From contig CM064424.1 in NCBI GenBank assembly GCA_032690845.1, positions 49,923,511 to 49,987,510 on the forward strand: a stretch of 64,000 nucleotides of DNA, in the 5' to 3' direction. The translations under genes were made by a program, and so were the position numbers. Each line of letters starts with the position of its first letter. Positions within the stretch are counted from its first letter, which is position 1. This document shows positions 58,825-64,000 of the stretch, piece after piece. The notes beneath the pieces are model-generated. The model was not told where the DNA came from and did not search any database. It was given only the letters and a program-made list of their open reading frames with translations. This DNA is from Eleusine coracana subsp. coracana (taxonomy: Eukaryota; Streptophyta; Magnoliopsida; Poales; Poaceae).

Positions 58825-59158
58825 CCGCCTAGGCCACGGGTCACCGACCAGCCCGTGTTGCCGCTCGACTATGGTGACCAGCTATGGTTCTATTTGGAGC
58901 GTTACTTGGGCCCCGTGCTCGAGCAGGAAGACCTCCGGTGCTTTGCATTCGCGCTGGCGAATGTCCATGGACAACTCCTCGGGGGTGAGCCTCTCCACCC
59001 GGACAGGCTCGTCAAAGCTCCCCTAGACCTTTACCCACATGGCCTGCGGAGCTCTACGGGATCTTTCCAAGACATGATCCACCGTGTGGTTCTTGCCTTC
59101 GTGGGTCTGGCTTCGTCGTCATGATCAAATGGCTGGATGAATCCCTCTTCGATCTCCT
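58825..59158 (+). pseudogene. Continuation of the interrupted gypsy leader
   Basis: The frame 58855-59124 (MLPLDYGDQLWFYLERYLGP) probably continues the frame cut at 46099. Removing the copia LTR and Tekay brings the two together. It ends where the next LTR begins. Confidence 0.4.
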
Positions 59159-59592
59159 TGTCGATACTAATATCGGCAGTGGATCATAGGGCTACCCATG
59201 ATCCTTGTTTATCGGTAAAGGCATGCGTAAGACCGAGAGTTGATGGACACACAAGACGCAAGGTTTAGACAGGTTTGGGCCTCCCTAAGGATAACAACCC
59301 TACGTCCTGTGTTTTGTGGTGTATTATGCAGTATGATTTGGTGTCTATGAGAGAGCCCCTGCCCCTCCTTATATATCTGGGGGGGGCATGGTTCATGGCA
59401 AGTCTGCTAGTCGGTTACAACATGATTTCCGAATAGGATTCTATCTGTAACTTTCTATCTCTAGTATTGACTTGTCGTCTACTCCAAGTAATAATCTGAG
59501 TAGTTATCTTTATGGGCTTTATCTTTATTGGACCCCAGCCCACTCAGCAATATATCTGAGTGGTGAGGTATCCCTGGTATATATATCCCACA
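59159..59592 (-). repeat. 3' LTR of the right-hand Tat-like element
   Basis: Ends tatcccaca at 59592. The start at tgtcgatact (59159) is a judgement from the LTR-like terminus. The partner LTR is not in the window. Confidence 0.55.
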
Positions 59593-60101
59593 GTAGCCCC
59601 CGAGAGATTTGCAAGTTAGTTGTTGATCTTCAGTTGATTGACTAATGCTTCGCCATGAATATATTTAAGCTTTTTCATGTACAGTAACAAACTTGTAAAG
59701 GTCTCCAAGAATCTTCAAAAAGGATTGTGCACCAAATAATATCCAGATGCGGGAAAAAATCCACTTACTAGGTGTAGGTATAGCCCCCGACTCAGAAGGT
59801 ATTTAGTTCACAAAATATTTTATGAGTCAAAAATGATAACACCATATGTAAATCTGAATCTATCACTTTTCCCGACTAATTTGACGAGAAGTTTTAATAT
59901 GGTAGTGCCCAAGATTGGTTCTACCACTACCTAAAAAGGAACCATTGGTACTAATAAATCCGAGTGATACTTGATCATATACATCAAGCATATCAATCAT
60001 CAAAATATCCGGGTGATACTTGATCAGATATAACAAGTATAAGAGCCATCAAATATATCCAAGCAATACTTGATTAAATATAACAAGTATAGCAGCCCCC
60101 G
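59593..60101. other. Non-coding interior of the Tat-like element
   Basis: AT-rich, with repeated 'acttgatcagatataacaagtat' phrases near 59980-60095. No gene is seen. Confidence 0.45.
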
Positions 60102-60863
60102 TGATGTGAATATGGCCCGATCTTCCGAGAGGTAAGGGGATAAACTCGAATTTGGAGAACTCGGCGTCGACGACCCGGCTTGAATCGGTCACGATCCAAC
60201 CCCGCAACCGTACACCAAGCACAACTTGATTGTTCCTACAAGCGAAATCGAGAACACAAGCAAGAGAGGATAAACACGCAATCTGAAATTGTAAATATGG
60301 ATGAAGCAAATCACAAGAAAAGGTTCAAGCTCTGAACACAAAAGGACTAATCGCCACAGTGGTGTAGAACAAGAACTGGGGCCCTGGATTACTGTAAAAG
60401 GACTTGTCGTCACAGTTATAATAATTCGATCAAGTTTCTCTCTGGAAAACTGAACTAAACAAAAACCTGAAACTAAAAGACAACGGCTACTGAGTTTATG
60501 TAGGAAACAAAGACGTCCTAGGGTTGGAGGCGACCAGGGAGGCGCCCACAACATGGGCTTAAGGCCCGACACGATACATGGCCAAGTTGGCCCAAAATAG
60601 GTGGCACAACACCTTGTCATGGTCACATATTATGACTCACAACCCTTCTGAAGCTAGGACCAGAACCAAAACGACGGCGTCGTCGTCCCCTTTCTAACGC
60701 ATCAAAGAACACCTCGTTTGGACGTCGGATGTAGAAGATATCATCAAAACCGTGAAGGAGTGTCGGCTGAATCCGAGACGAACGTGGCGACCGAGTTGGT
60801 GACGACTTGTAACTTGGGGAAGGCCATGGTATGTGCGTATCCAGCATGGTGATGTCCTTATCA
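60102..60863 (-). mobile_element. Solo LTR, 762 bp
   Basis: It begins TGATGTGAAT and ends CTTATCA, with TGAT...ATCA inverted ends. Perfect 5-bp direct repeats ccccg lie at 60097-60101 and 60864-60868. No interior is attached. On the minus strand an 'acataaactcag' near 60500 could be a TATA region. Frames at 60189-60626 and 60623-60895 (minus) have no recognised product. Confidence 0.7.
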
Positions 60864-60868
60864 CCCCG

Positions 60869-63800
60869 GGCGTGATTCGGAGTGAAAAATAACAACTCTT
60901 GTAGGGCTCTCCAATATTAAGTAAGATCATAAGTAATCAATAATAGCCTAGTGATCCAATAATATAGTCGAATGATAACGACTCGGAACAAGAAGACCGA
61001 GTGATCCAATAATAAAGTTGAATGGTCCAATAACTCGGGATAACAAATTCGAGTGATGTCAATAATAGCTCCAGTTGATATAGCTACTATAATTCATGAA
61101 AATAATGTATTCAACAAATAATACATTAATAAAACAAATAATGTATTCAATAAATAATACATATATAAAATAAACAATGTACTCAAGAGATAATACATTG
61201 ATAAAATAAGCAATATATTCAATAAGTAATACACTGATAAATCAAACAATGTATCCAATAAATAATACATTGATAAAACAAATAATGTATTCAATATGTA
61301 ATACATATATAAAATAACAATCTTGATCCATTGCCAGAAATACAATAGATGCTTGGGTTGTATTGGGTGATTAAGTACTGTATGAACTTGAGCCTAACTC
61401 TCACAACCAGTAAATATCAGGTACCAATACTACTAAACGACTTCCTTAACATTTATCATGAAACATGGAGACTAAGAACTCACTCGGATGAACATGTGAG
61501 TCAAGGTAAAAAGCCGCCTCGGTTCTCAACAAACGACATGAACCATAGAGACTAAGAACTCACCCGGTCAAGCATATGCGAGTTAAGGTGATACCGAGAG
61601 TCTAATGCATCAAGATTATACAAAAAGAAATCATCCCTAAGTTAAGAACCTACGGTCTTTCATTAGATGATAAAACTAAAATTATAAAAATATGTAGCTG
61701 CTTAATATCCAATGAGTCAAAGACGAGCCCCCGATATAATAGCTCAAAAGGTCTGAGGGATCAAAACTCCAGAAATCATGAGTAGTTGATCTTGGTCGAG
61801 TGATCCAATGAGCTCAGCGCTCCGTGACCGAGTGATCCAATGACTCGGCGCTCCATGACCGAGTGATATCGATGAGATAACTATAATACAAGAACACAAA
61901 TAATGTAGTTATATGAAAAATTAATATAAAGTATCGATGAAACAAGACCTTTAATATCTAAGTCTGTTGCATTTCTGTTATTCGTCTAAGGCTTAAGTTT
62001 GCTTAGAGTACTGACAGAAATAACAAACAAGGTTCATTAGAAGAACCATGTGCATGACGATTTCGATAAATGACATGAGCTATGGAGCTAGACTGACCAA
62101 CTTGGGTAATGGGAGTCAGACATGCAACTAAGCAAAACAACTAAACTCCTCCTAATACCACTTGTGTACTGCTAAACTCATTTGGCCAAACATATACGAG
62201 TCATAATCAACCAAAAAAAATTATTGACCAATATTATCATGGCAAAAAGAAGAGGTCAAAAGAAACACAAAATGATCATAGTAAGATGAAGAACCTATGG
62301 CCTTTAAATCGAGCTCGTATGTATAAAAAACTATAAATTTTACTTAGCCTTGATATTCGATGAATTGTAGACGAGCCATATGTAAGCTCCTGAGTGTGTG
62401 GCTTGATTGTCAATGCAAGTAGCTCAGTCACCGTGTTACCTCACCGAGTGATTAATCGAGTCGCTGAGTGGCTGGCAAGTCGCTAAATCATAAACCACTA
62501 TCGTGTTGCCAAGAGAATAGCAGAGTCATCAAGTGGAAGAATCGTCTGGTCATCGCTGAACCGCAAGGGTCTTAATGCCACGAAGTCAAGCATCATAATG
62601 ATGATGAGGTGGTCTTCTAGTAATAGCCTATGTTCTAATCTGCATGTACTGCACACTACCCTTCAACTTGCGTAGTCATCAACGGAGTAAACAAATCATC
62701 ACGTCATCAGGTTGCCTGAATTGTCGAGCTAGCATGTCTTGAATTTGCACTCGGCATCGGCGGGAGATCACATGAGGTGACATGCATGGACATGATACAT
62801 GTAACAACTCATACAGGTAAAAAGGCATCACGTAGATTGATTAGCAAAAATAAATGAATAAATAAATAATGCAACAAGAATAATGAAAAAGCCTCGCATG
62901 CAAAATAAGCCTTCCCCATTACGTCTCTTGGAGTCCTTGTTGTTCTCCAAATTACGACAGATTCTTTATTAACTCGATGAATCGTCGATATGTAAACGAA
63001 TGCCGCCCACTTTGCTGGATCTCATCAAACGATTGTTCTCCAAATTATCAGGATCGATTTCGAGTCTCCGATGATGATTTGACCCGAGCAACCCATCAAG
63101 GTGTGGAAATTGTGCCGATGTGCGATGCCGACTGCCTGCTTGATTTGCGGCGCCACGAAGATTTCCTAGTGTCGGCATTGCCTTGTCAACCATCGATGTG
63201 TGAAAAAGACAACGATGGTTTGTACGCATGCGAAAACAAAAGATGTAATGACTAATCCACTAATCATATTGATTAGTAAGTCTAAGGAATATAATAATAC
63301 GGAGGGAATAAATAAGGAAAAAAAACTTCCCTTGTTTGGCACATGCACGACTTGTAACAAAATCCGAGTACATGTTGAACTCGATGGGATCGTTCGCTTT
63401 TGAATCTGCTACAGACTCATCTAGTTCGTGATTTCAGCAGTTCTGTCGCCGACTCCATGCGCAATGCAATCGGTCAGCAATTATCCATGATGCCATCAGC
63501 AAGTTGTGCACGTATCCATGCAAAAAATGAGGCATCAGAGTGATGAGTACTCGGCTAATCAAATCAATTAACTGAGTATAGGAATAAAATAATATGGAAG
63601 ACTAAAGAAGGAAAGGACGCCCTCTCTGATTTCAAGTGCATGTATGACTCGACCTGAATAACCTCCAAGCACGTGTGCCAGCACTCGACGTGGCCATCGG
63701 GTTAATCAATTCCGGGGCTTGCTTCTGTGATTGACTCGCCAACACCATGCGGCATTACCTGTGCCGCCTCGCCAAATAGAGTTGTCATGGTACATGCGAA

Positions 63801-64000
63801 GTCGATTGAGTACAAGAATATGATAAATGAAGTCGACTTCTAATCATGGCCTTTATTCCGATCTCATGCAGCTTCCCTGTTAGCCACGTAATGACGTGGA
63901 CACCTTGTTTCCACGTAGCCGAGTTTTCCACTCAGACTCGCAGATTGAGTAGCCGAGCTGTCACGAGTCGTCGGTCCTGCCCTTGGTCATCGTGAAGATA
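60869..64000. other. Non-coding interior of the Tat-like element
   Basis: AT-rich with short scattered repeats ('ccgagtgatccaatga', 61800-61870) and a degenerate repeat near 63280 and 63575 ('aggaat..aataatacgg'). Short frames such as 62977-63255 (plus) are not recognised. No RNA gene was found. Confidence 0.45.
61104..61318. repeat. 36-bp tandem repeats, six units
   Basis: Units beginning aatgtattcaa or close variants follow each other every 36 bp from 61104. Each contains 'taatacat' and 'ataaaa'. The frame on the minus strand reads a 12-residue repeat because 36 is divisible by three; it is not thought to be a gene. Confidence 0.88.

Larger units (their letters stand above)
59159..64000 (-). 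mobile_element. Tat-like gypsy element, left part only
   Basis: An LTR is followed on the plus strand by gtagcccccgagag, a reversed purine tract like those beside the other two minus-strand elements here. That makes this a 3' LTR, with the element extending rightward beyond the window. The visible 4.4 kb of interior is AT-rich, with 'ccgagtgatccaat' repeats and no gag-pol. Coding parts, if any, lie outside. Confidence 0.6.

Noticed and set aside
61104..61318. Repeat protein gene on the minus strand (12-residue repeats)
   Set aside because: The repeat length is simply a multiple of three; there is no start context and no relative.
1..64000. tRNA, rRNA or other RNA genes
   Set aside because: No cloverleaf or rRNA-like sequence was recognised by eye. 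Only primer-binding sites complementary to tRNA ends were found.

Overview
This is plant nuclear DNA, most likely from a grass. The host signal is one split gene on the minus strand, a plant fatty acid amide hydrolase (FAAH). Its 19 exons (119-19765) can be followed with GT-AG junctions and continuous reading phase into a 614-residue protein whose three catalytic residues are all present. Almost everything else is transposable-element DNA of kinds common in grasses: chromovirus and Tat-type Ty3/gypsy, several Ty1/copia families, a TRIM, a gag-only LTR element, MULE-type elements, a SINE-like copy and a LINE tail. The species cannot be named from the sequence.

Layout. (1) 1-19.8 kb: FAAH, with three introns swollen by insertions. 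The 1.45-7.5 kb intron holds a GC-rich minisatellite, a mosaic of copia remnants and a TRIM. The 8.95-13.5 kb intron holds a small MULE-like element split by a copia copy. The 13.8-17.5 kb intron holds a MITE-like element carrying both a MULE with long terminal repeats and a gag-only LTR element. (2) 19.8-33.45 kb: a MULE-like element of about 1 kb begins 53 bp upstream of the FAAH start codon. It is itself interrupted by a SINE-like copy and by a 12.2-kb Tat-lineage gypsy element with matching 5-bp target duplications. (3) 33.45-36.2 kb: unassigned DNA with a long CT microsatellite and GC-rich modules. (4) 36.2-45.6 kb: a gypsy-like element with gag and protease but no polymerase or integrase, carrying a multi-exon antisense gene for a plant mobile domain (PMD) protein. 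(5) 45.6-59.2 kb: a gypsy leader remnant, split by a SIRE/Maximus-type copia solo LTR, which is split by an 11.3-kb chromodomain gypsy (Tekay type). (6) 59.2-64 kb: one LTR and non-coding interior of another Tat-like element that runs off the window, with a solo LTR inside it.

The most unusual architecture is shared by regions 2 and 4. Two different LTR elements each carry an intron-containing gene antisense to gag-pol, next to the 3' LTR, with its own TATA box of the form TTATAAATGC. One encodes a protein resembling the 'putative gypsy type transposon' family with coiled coils; the other encodes a PMD protein with a coiled-coil tail. The PMD carrier has no polymerase and must depend on another element.

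All coordinates and duplications were read by eye. Family names rest on recognised motifs, not on database searches.
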